From Erpobdella octoculata (Eukaryota; Annelida; Clitellata; Hirudinida; Erpobdellidae), in assembly GCA_963978895.1 (NCBI GenBank), contig OZ022242.1, positions 22,632,629 to 22,696,628 on the forward strand: a stretch of DNA of 64,000 nucleotides, read 5' to 3'. A program made the position numbers and the translations under genes. Within the stretch, counting starts at the first letter, position 1, and the number at the start of each line of letters is the position of its first letter. The notes under the pieces were generated by a model, which ran no database searches, was not told the DNA's origin, and worked only from the letters and a program-made list of their open reading frames with translations. Shown here one piece after another: positions 14,960 through 26,430 of this stretch.

Positions 14960-15185
14960 CATAAGAATTAAGAAAAAATTGACTCCTTGCAACCTCACAA
15001 ACCAGACAGTGTCTATTCCCATTTTCAAAAAACAGTTGAAAACACTCCTCTTCAACTTGTAGGCGACAGCACAACGCTTCTGTGGAACTTTTTGTTCGAA
15101 GATGCGTAATAACAATTAACAATCTTCTACATACATAATTTCCTATGTATGTATGTATGTATGTATGTATGTATGTATGTATGTC
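14960..15185 (+). pseudogene. 3' end of an L2-like LINE with (ATGT)n tract
   Basis: Plus-strand codons read LTNQTVSIPIFKKQLKTLLFNL and stop, matching the usual C-terminus of L2-type ORF2 (..F+..LKT.LF). About 85 bases later comes a pure (TATG)n run at 15144-15184, either the element tail or a microsatellite that grew from it. The rest of the element is absent. Confidence 0.6.
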
Positions 15186-15500
15186 AGCAATTTCGCATAA
15201 CGCAGAGGCCGCAGAGGTCAGCCTTAAGCAGTTGCTAAAATTAGTGCGAGCAGGCGTGTAATAAAAGTTGTACAGTATCAGTCCTAAAGATCCAAAACAT
15301 GTTCTTTAAGTTTATTATGCAAGAGGTTAGCCGATAACATGTAATAAAAGTTATTATGCAATTGTACACTGTCCTAAAGATCAAACATAATGTTGGATTT
15401 ATTGTTCAAAAGAAAACATCGCTAGATATTGAAGCTGTCTTACGAAGGCATAGCATGAAATTTAGTGATTTTAATTTGCTTGAACCAGGTTTGATCCAAA
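15186..15500. repeat. Two diverged direct repeats
   Basis: TGTAATAAAAGTTGTACAGT...GTCCTAAAGATC near 15258-15293 recurs as TGTAATAAAAGTTATTATGC...GTCCTAAAGATC near 15340-15382. No coding potential recognised. Confidence 0.5.
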
Positions 15501-15850
15501 GCATTTAATAAAGGTCCACTATGTAAGAGATGAGGTGGTGGTCGGAAAATGTGACTGGTGATATAGAAGTCATGGAGATGAACTTATTGGATGAAGTGCT
15601 CTGCGAAATGACAAGGTCGAGTAAATTGCCTTTGTTATGAGTAGGAATGTCGACATGTTGGGTTAAATTTAGTTCGTATAAAGTAGTTAGTAAAGTAGAA
15701 TTAATAGATGCTTCTTTACCAGGTAGATTGAAGTCACCATTTAAAACAAAAGGAATTTTAAGGTCTTTGATGAGTTCTATGAGCGAGTTTAATTAATGAA
15801 TAAAAGATGATGTGTCTGGGTCGGGCGGGCGGTATATTGTGATCTAGTTG
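15500..15850 (-). pseudogene. LINE endonuclease fragment
   Basis: The reverse strand encodes the apurinic-like endonuclease core in one stretch: FVLNGDFNLPG (near 15735), then TLYELNLTQHV, HNKGNLLDLVIS and FSDHHLIS near 15550. GDFN and SDH are catalytic-site motifs of LINE endonucleases. Both ends are lost, so it is an isolated relic. Confidence 0.75.
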
Positions 15851-16920
15851 AGAGATTAAGAATGAGTGCTAATTTTGAAGCAGATAGATATGGGGCAACA
15901 TCATGTTTGATTGCATAAGTCGTTTCTAAGTATAATAGCCTAAAAAATACTAGAAGTATGCATTCATTTAACGATACGTGATCTCAAAGAACTACTTACT
16001 TTGAACGAACGTTTAAGGAATATGACATGAAAATAGGGCTTTTTATAGGCTTCATCCAAAACAATGTTTTTTTTTTACAAGTTAAATGATGTAACCATTT
16101 ATGAAATTGACACAGTAAATCCAGAGATATGACTTTTCATGTAAACCCACTTAACGGTCAGTTTTGTTACGTGGCCAATTTATTGGCTAGAGATACGTTG
16201 GCGTGATTCGCCTGCGCGTCTTAGCTGTGTGACTCCCTACATAAGACGCTGCATATCATCTATAAGTTTCCACTCCAAGCTCTGATTGTTTTTAAAAATT
16301 TAAAATTAACTATTTTATTTTTTACATTTTAGACTAATTGTGTTAAACACTTATTTAATGTTACTAATAACTTTTCATTTCATAAAATTGTATTAAAGTT
16401 GCTTTTTAATGAGTTTTTTCATCAAAATATTCTTTCTCATGTGTTCTAATAATGTTCTATGCTTATTTTATTAATATGTTTTTAAAACTGGGTTTTTTTT
16501 ATGGAAATTGGCCCAGGCTCCCATACAACTGTGGTGACCACCATCTTAGGTAAACCAGATTTCTCCTATCTAGCATTCGAGCATGACCATCCACATGTAT
16601 CAGAGCATATCCACTTCTTTCTCAATAAGTTAATAAAGGTTGTAGAAACGACAGCTGATGACGAACAATGATCTTTTTTGCTTTGTTATGAGTTTTGTGA
16701 ACCAATTTGAGCAATAAACGACTGAGACATTTACCAAAAATTGTCTAAACAATTTTTTGTAAATAATTTATTATAAATAAGAGAATTTTTTGAAATCTAC
16801 AACAGAAAAAGTTTCCATTATAAAGCAATTATTCATAACATTGGTCGGCAATTCGCTATGATCTTGAAAAATGGTGCATGGCAATTAGCTAGGTCATTAA
16901 GATCGGCAAATCACTATAAA
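15851..16920. other. Stretch without gene; holds a dispersed repeat copy
   Basis: The repeat at 16258-16525 is related to 13185-13511. The remaining AT-rich sequence shows no coding region, RNA gene or transposon end that I can support. Confidence 0.45.
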
Positions 16921-16924
16921 GTTA

Positions 16925-17267
16925 AAAAGTTAAAGTAGATTCATTTTTGAGTGCCACTTACTGAACAGACCAGCGGCCACTTTACAATGTTGGCAACTTG
17001 CAGATAAGACTAACGGCGTATGCAGTGTTTTAATGCGCCACTGGCAGCCCAACATACTACTCGCTAGCTCCACAAGCGCACAAAGGACTTTAACCCCCAA
17101 CCGAAGTTGGTACTCATTTATCGACCACAAAGGATGAAACGCTGAGTTGACGTGAGCACATGTGAGTTAGTTTCTTGCTCAAGGAAATTACGTGCCCGGA
17201 CCAGGAATCGAACCCAGGTCCTACGACTCTGAAAGCCGGTGTCTATACCACTAGACCAACACGTCAC
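16925..17267 (-). mobile_element. SINE-B, tRNA-derived
   Basis: Minus-strand head with A box TGGTCTAGTGG and perfect B box GGTTCGATTCC, then a body beginning ACGTAATTTCCTTGAGCAAG. The element ends in CACTCAAAAATGAATCTAC and an AT-rich tail. The 3' half recurs in forward orientation at about 25233-25395. Acceptor-stem pairing is poor, so it is not a working tRNA gene. Confidence 0.8.
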
Positions 17268-17513
17268 ACAAACTATAGCCTCGAAAAGGTTAAAAATTGC
17301 TTCTGTGGTTAAATGTTTTCTCATACTAATTATAATTAGCCATCTTTGTAACATTAATTCTAGGGCTGAATATTTTGAAGAAAGGGAGCACACAGTTAAT
17401 TATTACAAAAAACTCAGCCACAATGTATTCAACTTTTTTCAGCTGTTTTTGAAGAGATTTTTTAGTTGTACTAACAATAGCCATATATTAAAATAAAGTT
17501 GATCTGTTTTTAG

Positions 17514-20500
17514 CTGAAGGACATGCTCTCGATGTACAACAAGATGACAGAGCTCTGCTTTAACAGATGTGCCAGTAATTTTAACAATGCACAGCTAACA
17601 CAGGATGAAGTAAGCTTTGTTTTTCTCATAAATATTGTTTTCAATATTTATATTTTCTGTATTTCTTATAGCACTGTTTCTCAAATTAATCTAACTCTTT
17701 TCTATAAACGGTCTAATTTAAATTTTAACTTGTGGCATTCAGAAGAAAGGCTATCCCATTTACCCATGCGGCAGAAGTTTTAGTACTATCAAAAATGCAC
17801 TGATTGCGTACCAATGCAGCACTAGTTTGAGTACTATAAAATATACACAGATTGTGTTGCCTGTGTTGTTAAAATGCTGATTGGCAAAACTGGAATTCTT
17901 TACTTTTATTTGTAGGGCTGTGCTAGTAGAGTTGGTGCGAGTACGAGAACAAGTACGATTACCATGGTATCGAGTACGAGTACTTGAAAAACGTACTGGA
18001 ATTGTACTAGAGTACGAGTTTCAAGTGCTACATCTCTGCTACTCAGTACTGAGTGGAATAACGAGTTTGAGTACGAGTTCCAAGGCTTCGAGTACAAGTA
18101 CTTAAAAAACGTACTCAAGTACAAGTACTGAGTACTACATCTCTGGTAACACTAATGTACTTTCAAGCACTATTTCTAGCCATTTTCAGGCTTTCGATAT
18201 TATACCGGTACCGGTTTATGATCTGGAAATACCGGTTTATGGTCCGAAAATACCGGTACCGGCAAAAAAACCGTACCGGCACAGCCCTATTTATTTGTAT
18301 TGTGCTTGATTAACATAAGTGCAGGCTTGCGGAGTTCGCAAGTTTGTCTCGTGTGACACCCCCTTTATAGGGAGCCGAGCCGGAGCCGTCAAATTTTCGA
18401 GAGCCGGAGCCGAGCCGCGGAAAAAAATGGCGGCTCCGCAAGCCTGCATAGGTGTAGGAGATAACTCTTGATAAAGCAAATATTTTGATAAGCTGACTTT
18501 ATAGACAAATTTATTCATCCATTGAATTTTAGCCAGCTTAAATTGGTATTCGTAGTTAAAAACGAGATTTTTTCACAAATTCCTCATATTTCAAGATTTG
18601 CTGGCTTTTCATTTATTGCAAAGTTTTCTTCTAAGACGACTAGGGATGTCACGGGTACCCGAACCCGAAGTTCGGTACTACTCGGTCTTTTTTTGATACC
18701 CAAACCCGAAAATGTGACGAATAAAAACCCGAACCCAAACTTTTGAAAAATTGAAACCTGAACCCGAACTATTAAAAATTTTAAACCCAAACCCGAACTT
18801 GTACAAAATCAAAACTCGAATGCGAAATTTTCAAAAATTAAACCCGAACTTCAACTTGAATGTTTGAATAAATTGTAAGCTTCTGCGTCCCGTTATTTTT
18901 TGGAACGATACGATAAGATTTCTGAAATTTGTCTCGAATTAAACGATACAATACGATATCTCGATTGAAGTGGAAATTTTGTCTCGAATAAAACGAGACA
19001 ACATAGAATGATGAAAATTTCAAAATTTATAAAAATTTACCAAATTTAATTTTTTTTTACAACTTGAAATAAGTTTCATTTGTTTAGTTTCGGTACATCT
19101 ATTTGTCTAAATTTAGACTCTAAATAAAACGCTACTGCCGATAGTAAGTATTTATTTAGTTCGCATTATGCGGTAGTTTATCAATTTAATTAAATGATTT
19201 TACTTGCCGATGAAAAGAAAAATTAAAATTATTTTTTCAAATAATTGAAAAGTAGAAAACCTTCTAGCACACCAAAAGAACGACATTTTTAGGCAATTCA
19301 ATAGTGAAAGTGGAAAAACCAATGGAGATAGAAATAGATGGAAGATTACTGAGATTGAGATTACTAGATTACTAAGATTAGATTAAAATGATACTGTTTC
19401 CTGCAATCTTTGCATCTGGCAAGATTTACTTCTACATCCTTGTTATTGACTTTCTGCATGACCGTCTCTTCCTCAAAGTACTCCCAGATTTGACCCCGGT
19501 GACGCGGCATGATGACGAACACGAGAAAGTGCCTCTATGCAAGAATTAAGAAAGTGAAAAAAAACCCAGCGGGTTTATTTATAGGCGATGGCGAATCCGG
19601 TTAGCAATAGCAAGAAAGAAGCTGAGAAAGTTTCGAATTCCAGCTGCAGACGACGTGCACACTACAGGTGGCACACACAACCAAGAATATAATCGAGATT
19701 ATACAGATATATCTTAGATGAGCTACTATTACGGTCAATTACGGATATCGAAACACTAAAATAATCATTCCAATTCTATGTAACAAATTTGAAAAAATAA
19801 GTTTATGAAACAGACTAAACCAAAACATAAACATAGAATGATCATTACTATTACATTACTCATTTTTCTCATTAATAATAATAGTCATCGATGTCAGCGA
19901 GTACGATTGCCTTGTAGTATCAGTAGTATGCAGAGGTCGACTAGCAGCCTAAGAGGGGCGTGGCTTTAGATATCTTTAATCTTTGATTTGATCACTATTA
20001 CAATGTGGCACTAAAAAAGCTATAGAACAGAGACGAGCTGGTTTCATATATATATATATATATAAATTGAAACAGGCTGTCAGGAAAACCGAATTTAAAG
20101 TGGGGATGATAATAGTTATAAACTTCTGTCAATAGGTAGATTAATTAATCAATGTTGATGAATCAATTGCAAATATTCACAGTTGTGACAATCGTTAATT
20201 AAATATGTATGACTTTCGTTATTTATTGGAAAATATTTTTTAAAAATCTCGGTATTTGTTTCGGGACTTTATACGAGAACCAAATTTAAGTCTCGCTATT
20301 TTATTTCGATACAAGACTTCTTCCGCAGGCTGTATCGTTTCAATGGCGATACGGGATCTCCCGTATCGTTTTGAAATCTTGATTGAATTCGAGATAACGA
20401 TATCGGGACGCAGATGCTTAGTAAATTGCAAGGCAGGCACAAAGTTTTTAAAAGTTGATAAGTTTATTAGTATTAAATGACATTAGGAACCGATTTCAGG

Positions 20501-22213
20501 CAAGTTGTATTTCGTAAACAACAATTTTCCTGCAGTCTTGCCTGATGTATCAATTTATTATATGGAGCCATTAAAACGCGAACTATAAAATTTTTTGTAA
20601 ATTCTTTTTTGCGTAACATTGGTGTGTCTCAACAATCTATAATTTGTATTTTGATTTATCCATTTATTATACGGAATAATTAAAACGTGGACTATACAAA
20701 TCTTGTAAAATCACTTTTGCTTAACATATTTCGCACATAGGCCACTTTATTGATACTTGTATGAGCTAGACCACTAAGTCGCCAGATTAGCCGGCAGAGC
20801 CGATTTGTGAAAGTACTAATCTGTGAATATAAATTTTGTAATTTCTTACATAATAACTTCTCTAGAAACCCAAATATAACCCAAGATTACTTTTATATAA
20901 CAAGAACTTCCTGTTATCAGAATAGCCTTTTCCAAATTTATACTCCAACCAAGACTAAACAACACAAATATGTACAGTAGTTCATATGTTGTTTATTATT
21001 GTAATCACAGAACTTCCCAATTATTTCGCTAAATCCATTAAACCAATTCTAAATAATATATAGCCCAAAATTCACTCCCAGACGTATTTATAAAAATATG
21101 TAAATTGTACTAACCAAACTCGACCCGAACCCTAAAGTTTTTCATTTTGAAACCAGAACCCGAAATTTTGAAAGTCGAAAACCCGAACCCGAAAAAGTCG
21201 TACCCATGACATCCTTAAAGACGACATTTTTTTAAATTTATATACGCAAATTTAATTGTATTTAATTTGTTTTAGAACATTTATAATTATTATTTTAATT
21301 GCAATTTTTTTTAATTTTCATTAGAATGTATTGTCATGAGGAGCGTGTCTATATTTCAAATTTCAGCTTAATTAAGTGACGGGAAGTGAGTTAATTTTTG
21401 CTTTCAAGGTTTACAAACATTCATGCATGCAAGACCAGCAGTGAAGTTGATAAAAGTTATTCAAAAAACTGCAGAATAGATAGAATTAAGTGGAGTTGCA
21501 TGATTAATAAAAAATTACAGCCAATTAAAATTGTGACATGTAAAATATGTTCAATAAGTCCTCTAAACCGGATCCCTAGAAAATGGATGTTTAAGACTTA
21601 CGGACATAGAACTGTTTCAGTTTTTCAGCGGTTACTGAGGAATGTACAGCTCAAAGTAATGAAAAAATAAACAAAACTTCACTGGTTTGTATTATACACA
21701 AATTCAATAACATGTGCTTTAATCCACTGCAGGTTACAACAGTGAGTTGAATGTACAAATAATGTCACAGAAATAATTCAATTGGTTGTGTTACAGAATA
21801 ATTTGCATAAGTGAAACAAATTTTAGAAAAGCACAATTTTTAGGTTATATAAGTACAAAAGTCAATTAACAAATATAAGTAAGGGCTACTGTATAACGTG
21901 TGCATACCACAACGTCATTCAATGGGACTTCATTTATTTTATTCTTTCCAATGTCAGCAATTTTTTACATATCTTGCAGGGGAACTGTGTCAACAACTGT
22001 AGTAGCAAATTTATAGCAGGAAATCAGGCTGCCATGCACACATTTATGGAGATCCACATGAAGAAACAGCAACAGCTCATGCAGGAAGCTGCCACAGCTC
22101 AGCAACAAGCTGCTGCCACTCAGCAACAAACTGCACAAGATGTAGCAAATTCTCAGCAGCAAACAACTCTTGATAATTTATCTGACAATCCAACTTCTTT
22201 AAAACTGTCATAG
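17514..22213 (+). CDS. TIMM10B: TIMM10B/Tim9b-like small TIM chaperone (first exon not found)
   Basis: Exons 17514-17609 (after TTTTTAG, before GTAAGC) and 21980-22213 (after CTTGCAG) join in phase 0 and end at a TAG stop. The joined product begins [19 protein letters not shown] and has the twin Cx3C signature of small TIM proteins: CFNRC, then 15 residues, then CVNNC. Small TIMs form hexameric chaperones in the mitochondrial intermembrane space that pass hydrophobic precursors to the TIM22 complex. The [11 protein letters not shown] stretch resembles TIMM10B/Tim9b more than TIMM9 or TIMM10. The C-terminal tail is unusual: about 35 residues rich in Gln and Ala, ending SLKLS. An AATAAA at 22239-22244 is a good polyadenylation signal. 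The initiator exon, expected to encode a few residues ending before LKD, was not located upstream. The 4.4-kb intron carries at least four hAT elements. Paralogue assignment is less sure than family membership. Confidence 0.85.
17913..18289. mobile_element. hAT MITE, GTAC-rich
   Basis: Ends TAGGGCTGTGC and GCACAGCCCTA are flanked by an exact 8-bp duplication TTTATTTG (17905-17912 and 18290-18297), as expected for hAT. The interior is built of degenerate GAGTACGAGTAC and TACCGGTACCGG repeats. A diverged relative is at 41070-41559. It lies in the TIMM10B-like intron. Confidence 0.9.
18322..18446. mobile_element. hAT MITE, 125 bp
   Basis: Inverted ends CAGGCTTGCGGAG and CTCCGCAAGCCTG are flanked by 8-bp direct repeats differing at one base (CATAAGTG and CATAGGTG). 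The interior has GAGCCGGAGCCGAGCCG repeats. Confidence 0.8.
18641..21217. mobile_element. hAT element (outer of a nested pair)
   Basis: Ends TAGGGATGTCACGGGTAC and its diverged inverse (GTACCCATGACATCCTTA) are flanked by the exact 8-bp duplication AAGACGAC (18633-18640 and 21218-21225). Subterminal regions consist of many AACCCGAAC units. It is split by another element at 18876-20420 and has no transposase frame. Confidence 0.9.
18876..20420. mobile_element. hAT-like element nested inside another hAT
   Basis: Inverted ends TAAGCTTCTGCGTCCCG and CGGGACGCAGATGCTTA are flanked by ATAAATTG (18868-18875) and GTAAATTG (20421-20428), an 8-bp duplication with one change. Subterminal motifs (TACGATA, TCTCGA) repeat at both sides. 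No intact coding region. Confidence 0.8.
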
Positions 22214-22459
22214 ATATGTTTGTGTTTGTATTATTGTAAATAAAGGTTTCCAACACTTGATATTTGATTAAAATGAATTCTTTAGCTATTTTTCTCTGTA
22301 ATCAAGGAGAACATAAACTACTATGGGGAATCTGATTATTGGTTATCATTTACTGGGAAACTGGTTAAAGTGTCATCATGGTACATAATCTCTTTAAAGG
22401 TCGTACATTTTTAACAATCTGTTCCTAATTAATAACTTGTATAAACTCCAATGCATTTG

Positions 22460-22590
22460 AAAACATAATTATTAACTTTGAAATATTTGTATTTTTGTGA
22501 TATTGGACATATTGTTACACAATTGTTTAAGCTTAGTAAATTGTCCAATATCACAATGATAAAAATATTTCAAAGTGAATAATCAATGTT
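22460..22590. repeat. Foldback repeat
   Basis: TTTGAAATATTT...TTGTGATATTGGACA near 22476-22510 is repeated in inverse orientation near 22542-22580, forming an imperfect hairpin of about 50-bp arms. Confidence 0.75.
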
Positions 22591-23265
22591 TGATTATTTT
22601 ATATGCATGAAAAGTATGCAAATGTTCAAATATGCCCATGCATTTCTGGTGATGAAGAAGGATATTAGTAGCACAGAACTGTCGTCAAGATTGATAGAAT
22701 TGGACCAATGTGCATCCTATGTGTGTCATAAGAGGTGAATAACAGAAGGTTTACAGGAAGACCCCATGAGTAATACTTTGCCCCAAGAACTTCATATCTA
22801 CCAACTTAGATTTGGTGAGGAAAATCTGGCAGACAAAGCTCCAGGGCACCAACTAGAAGCCAGACTCGGGGGCCAGGAAGGCAAACAGAAAAAAGTTTTT
22901 AACAATGTTTCAACTTTTTAAATACAGTATAATAGTATAATCTAGCCTTTAACTAGAGATCGGAAATGAACCGAACTAGAACCTTATCTACGATCGAACC
23001 GAACGTTGAAACAATTAAGCGGAATTGACTGTATGTAGATGTGATTTACTAAGATAATTTTCTAAATGCTCTCACGCTGTTTCAAACACATGCTGATAGC
23101 TAACAATGCTATGCTGTATAAATAGATCCATATATGCCTGGATAGGATAACTGCATCTCGGAATTCAGACAGCAGTTGATTAATAATCAAATTTGAGTAT
23201 CAATTTTTTTTATTTCCACGGTAGCAATAAATGTTTATTATGCCTGGTTATGCTTTGTAAATGGA
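22591..23265. other. Stretch without gene
   Basis: No coding region recognised. An ATTAAGCGGAATTGACTGTA end at about 23007-23027 matches the terminus of the mariner-like MITE at 43023-43189 and may be a remnant of that family. Confidence 0.45.
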
Positions 23266-23269
23266 TAAT

Positions 23270-23740
23270 AAACAAGTAAATTAAAAACGAATTTTTAAAA
23301 CCCAATGCTTTTATATGTAATTAAAACACAAATTTAGCAATCAATTTTTTCTTATATTACTCTTTTATTTTATATTCGTCGATCAGTGCGCTTGAACTCA
23401 TGACCTCGAGCTTCTTAGGCAGAGACTTATCCACCAAGCCACTGTAGCTTGATTTAATTTTCATGACGTTCTGCTAGTCACGAATATAACTTATTATATT
23501 TCTTCCCATATAAAAATGAAATTAATTAAAATTAACTAAATTAATTGACTTATTGTAAAACTAATAATTGAATATTGCATTGTCTTCTATTTTGAGCATG
23601 TATGCAAAATTTGAAAAAAATCTATCATCAGGAAGTGACTCAAAAATTGATTGCAAGATTTGAAACAGACAGAGAAACAGAAAGACAAACAGAGACGACG
23701 AGTAGATAAAAGCATTGGGAAAAATGTTGTAATTATGACC
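23270..23740 (+). repeat. Dispersed repeat family R2, interrupted by a SINE-like insert
   Basis: Matches 51838-52190 and in part 52375-52570. It runs from AACAAGTAAATTAAAAACG to GAGACGACGAG..AATAAAAGCATTGG. Related families R1 (53.5, 54.4, 57.7 kb and inverted at 1-300) and R3 (29.15 kb and inverted at 55.2 kb) share the CTTGCAAGATTTG...CAGACAGAG ending. Class unknown. Confidence 0.8.
23376..23490 (-). mobile_element. SINE-D, tRNA-like insert
   Basis: The minus strand reads TGGCTTGGTGGATAAGTCTC (A box like) and GAGTTCAAGCGC (B box like). It sits in the middle of the R2 repeat relative to the copy at 51.9 kb. Short inverted ATATTCGT/ACGAATAT sequences bound it. Confidence 0.55.
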
Positions 23741-23966
23741 TATATTTTAGTAGAAATACGTCATAGCCAGGTAATATAACATGGAGTGAAGACACAAATA
23801 TTTTAGCACATTCTAGCAGGATCATACTGTAATTATAAATCAGTCAGATCCCTTAAAGTTTATATATAAAACTCACTCTAGATTGTTCAATTCAAGATTT
23901 AATGTTTATATCAAAAGCTTGAGTTTTGACAAAGATAATACAACTGTCATTACTGCAATATGCTTA

Positions 23967-24632
23967 AGAGGCTCTGGTGGCAGAGCCGTAGAGCGTTCGC
24001 CTGTCGATCATTAGGTCGGCAGTTCAAGCCTCACCCGCGTTACCAGCGTAAATACCTTAAGCAAGGAGCTCACTCGCATTGCTAAATTATTATTATTAAA
24101 TGTAAATTTTTAATGCGCTTTTTTTAAGAAGTCACAAAAGCGCGTCGCGTCAAATCATAAATTTAGGAATAAAGTTCAGTCTTGAGCAACTTCCTGAAAC
24201 TGCCGAGGTCCAAAGCTGGATTCCTCAGGTCAGCAGATAGGCTGTTCCAAACAACTGGACCAGCAGTGGAGAATCCGCGCCTGCCGAGAGTCGTTGTCTT
24301 TGACGATGGAACGAACAAGTCGCCAGCCGCCGACGATCGAAGGTGGGACCGACCAGCAAGCGTTGAGATCGGTACACACAGTTGCTGCAGGTAGACCGGA
24401 GCCGTGTGGTGGAGGCACTTGTATACCATCAGACCCAACTTGAACTGAATTCTCTGCGGGAAAGGAAGCCAGTGAAGTTGCGTCCGCATGAGATCTGATA
24501 CGGGAGACCAGTCGGGCAGCTGAAGAACAAGACGAGGGTTAGGCGCTTAATGGCTGCCTTTGCAAGGACCCTTTCTCGCCTTTGAGCAACAATTGTCTTG
24601 GAAAAGGCGCGTGCTAAACATCAGTAAAAAAA
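23967..24632 (+). mobile_element. SINE-C, tRNA-derived, split by an L2 fragment
   Basis: The head at 23967-24035 has A box TGGCAGAGCCG and B box AGTTCAAGCCT. The text runs to CATTGCTAAA at 24086, is interrupted, then resumes at about 24541 (GGCTGCCTTTGCAAGGACCC) to a poly-A-like end near 24632. The uninterrupted copy at 30334-30563 shows the two parts belong together. Confidence 0.85.
24087..24540 (-). pseudogene. L2 LINE 3' fragment nested in SINE-C
   Basis: The minus strand encodes the C-terminus of an L2-type ORF2: LHWLPFPQRIQFKLGLMVYK, then GPVVWNSLSADLR and FRKLLKTELYS with a stop near 24163. The 3' untranslated part ends in a (TAA)n-like tail at 24087-24100. It is heavily 5'-truncated, as is common for LINE insertions. 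Confidence 0.85.
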
Positions 24633-24984
24633 ACCAGTCTTGCATGGAGATGATATTAACTGACAAAATATTATACCACCCAATTTTGAATTTTTTTTGT
24701 CATTTCTCCATTTCACAATGCTTCCACCAAAGAAACTCAACCAGTGTGTAAATAAAAATTTGGCAATTTTTTTCTTTATTGTCCCTTTGATTTTGTCATA
24801 TAAACAAGTTTAAATGTAAACTCCATTCTTGGTAAACTTTTTTAAAAAAATTATCCACAGTTAAAAACTGTTTAAGCCACAGCTTGTCGCCTTTTAAACA
24901 TATTTCACAATTTTACGCCAATGTAAAAGTATGTATCAGAAAACAACATTACTATTAAAAGACATCAGCAAAAGAAAAATCAAA

Positions 24985-25829
24985 TCAATTCCATTTAAAT
25001 TCTGATAAGCTGTCTGAATTGGTCTTTTTCATGCTTTCAGCTTCTTTTTCAAGTCTATTGACAATGAAGTTGCTTGAATCTGCAATATTTATAAGAAAAA
25101 AATTATATTATTGAATAAGAACTATTTTATTTTCTATAGAATAAACAATAAAACTCGGAATATAATATAAAACCACACATAATATTTAACTTAGCAAACA
25201 AGCTTCACTAAATAGTGGTTCTGAAATAATGAAACAGCCTGTGTGCTCGTGGAGCTAGCAGGGCTGCCAGCGGCGCAATAAGCACTGCATACGCCACTGG
25301 TCATCTGGAAGCTGTCAACATTGTAAAGTGGTTGCTGGTCCATTCTGTAATTCAGTAAGTGACACTCAGAAATGAACGAACTTTAACTTTTCTTAACTTT
25401 AACTAATGGTTACTTTTATCGAGTTTATAACTGAGATTTTATTACACTGCCAATTTTAAAATCTAAAACAGAGCGCTGCTTCTATGAAACTTTACAAAGG
25501 ATGTTTATGTCATAGTGTGTAGACTGTAGAGCTTCCTAATTAAACATCTCAATGTCAATGACTTATTAAACTTCAAAAGTTATTCAATTTCTTTGAAAAA
25601 AAAATCAGTAATATCAATTTTATGTCTTCGTGTGCAGCTTACCTAAAAATCGTTCAACACAGTTTATTATACACGTTTCTGTTTTACGATCAAGTTTATT
25701 GCTGGGAGCACCAGGCAGACATGTGTCCCAGCAGCCTTCTGTAATACTGTGCACAATCTGTTGAAATCTTTGCTTCTGAGTTTCTATTTCCACAAATCTC
25801 TGCAATTGTGAATCGTTAAAATCAGACAT
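24985..25829 (-). CDS. TIMM8: TIMM8 small TIM chaperone
   Basis: Complete two-exon gene: exon 1 25643-25829 (ATG at 25829, donor GTAAGC), exon 2 24985-25079 (acceptor TTGCAG, stop TGA). The phase-1 junction makes an Asp codon, giving 93 aa, close to animal TIMM8A/B lengths. Twin Cx3C motifs are C33-WDT-C37 and C53-IIN-C57. The segments [17 protein letters not shown] and [17 protein letters not shown] are characteristic of Tim8. In known systems Tim8 pairs with Tim13 in an intermembrane-space hexamer that assists import of inner-membrane proteins such as Tim23. The longer frame upstream of the ATG begins with TTG, so MSDFND is the natural start. A minus-strand AATAAA lies at 24775-24780. The intron contains a truncated SINE-B copy. 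The gene converges on the TIMM10B-like gene, whose stop is 2.8 kb away. Confidence 0.95.
25233..25395 (+). mobile_element. 5'-truncated SINE-B
   Basis: GTGTGCTCGTGGAGCTAGCA to AACTTTAACTTTT matches the 3' half of the SINE-B at 16925-17267. It lies in the TIMM8 intron. Confidence 0.75.
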
Positions 25830-26125
25830 ATCCAAAGCAAGGTACAACTCTAACAGAACAATAAGTTAAGAGTCTAATAGGCTATTATGGCGACAACTGA
25901 AGATCGTTTGATGGTTAAAAGTTACTCATAACTAATAAAAACATAGATCAAGTAAATATTGCATTACGGTACTCAAGAGCCCATAGATATCTATGCAAGA
26001 GCCATAATTTGTAAATTATAATAAAAATTATAAAATAATTATTAATGAAATTGATCAATAAGATAAATTTGAATTTATAAATTTAATAATATTTTTCTTC
26101 TACTTGCGGCCACTGATTCTTATTA

Positions 26126-26345
<220 letters not shown>

Positions 26346-26377
26346 CACATTGCCGACCCTCCCTAAGAAAATCAAAA

Positions 26378-26430
26378 CATTACACTGGGGGGTCGGGTTT
26401 TGACCCCGCCTGACCCCCCCAGTGTAATGT
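26378..26430. repeat. GC-rich hairpin
   Basis: ACATTACACTGGGGGGTC and its inverse (with one extra C) form a stem of about 18 bp around a 17-19 base loop, just upstream of the hAT transposase relic. Confidence 0.75.

Noticed and set aside
17200..17267. Functional tRNA gene on the minus strand
   Set aside because: Acceptor-stem pairing is poor and a SINE body follows directly.
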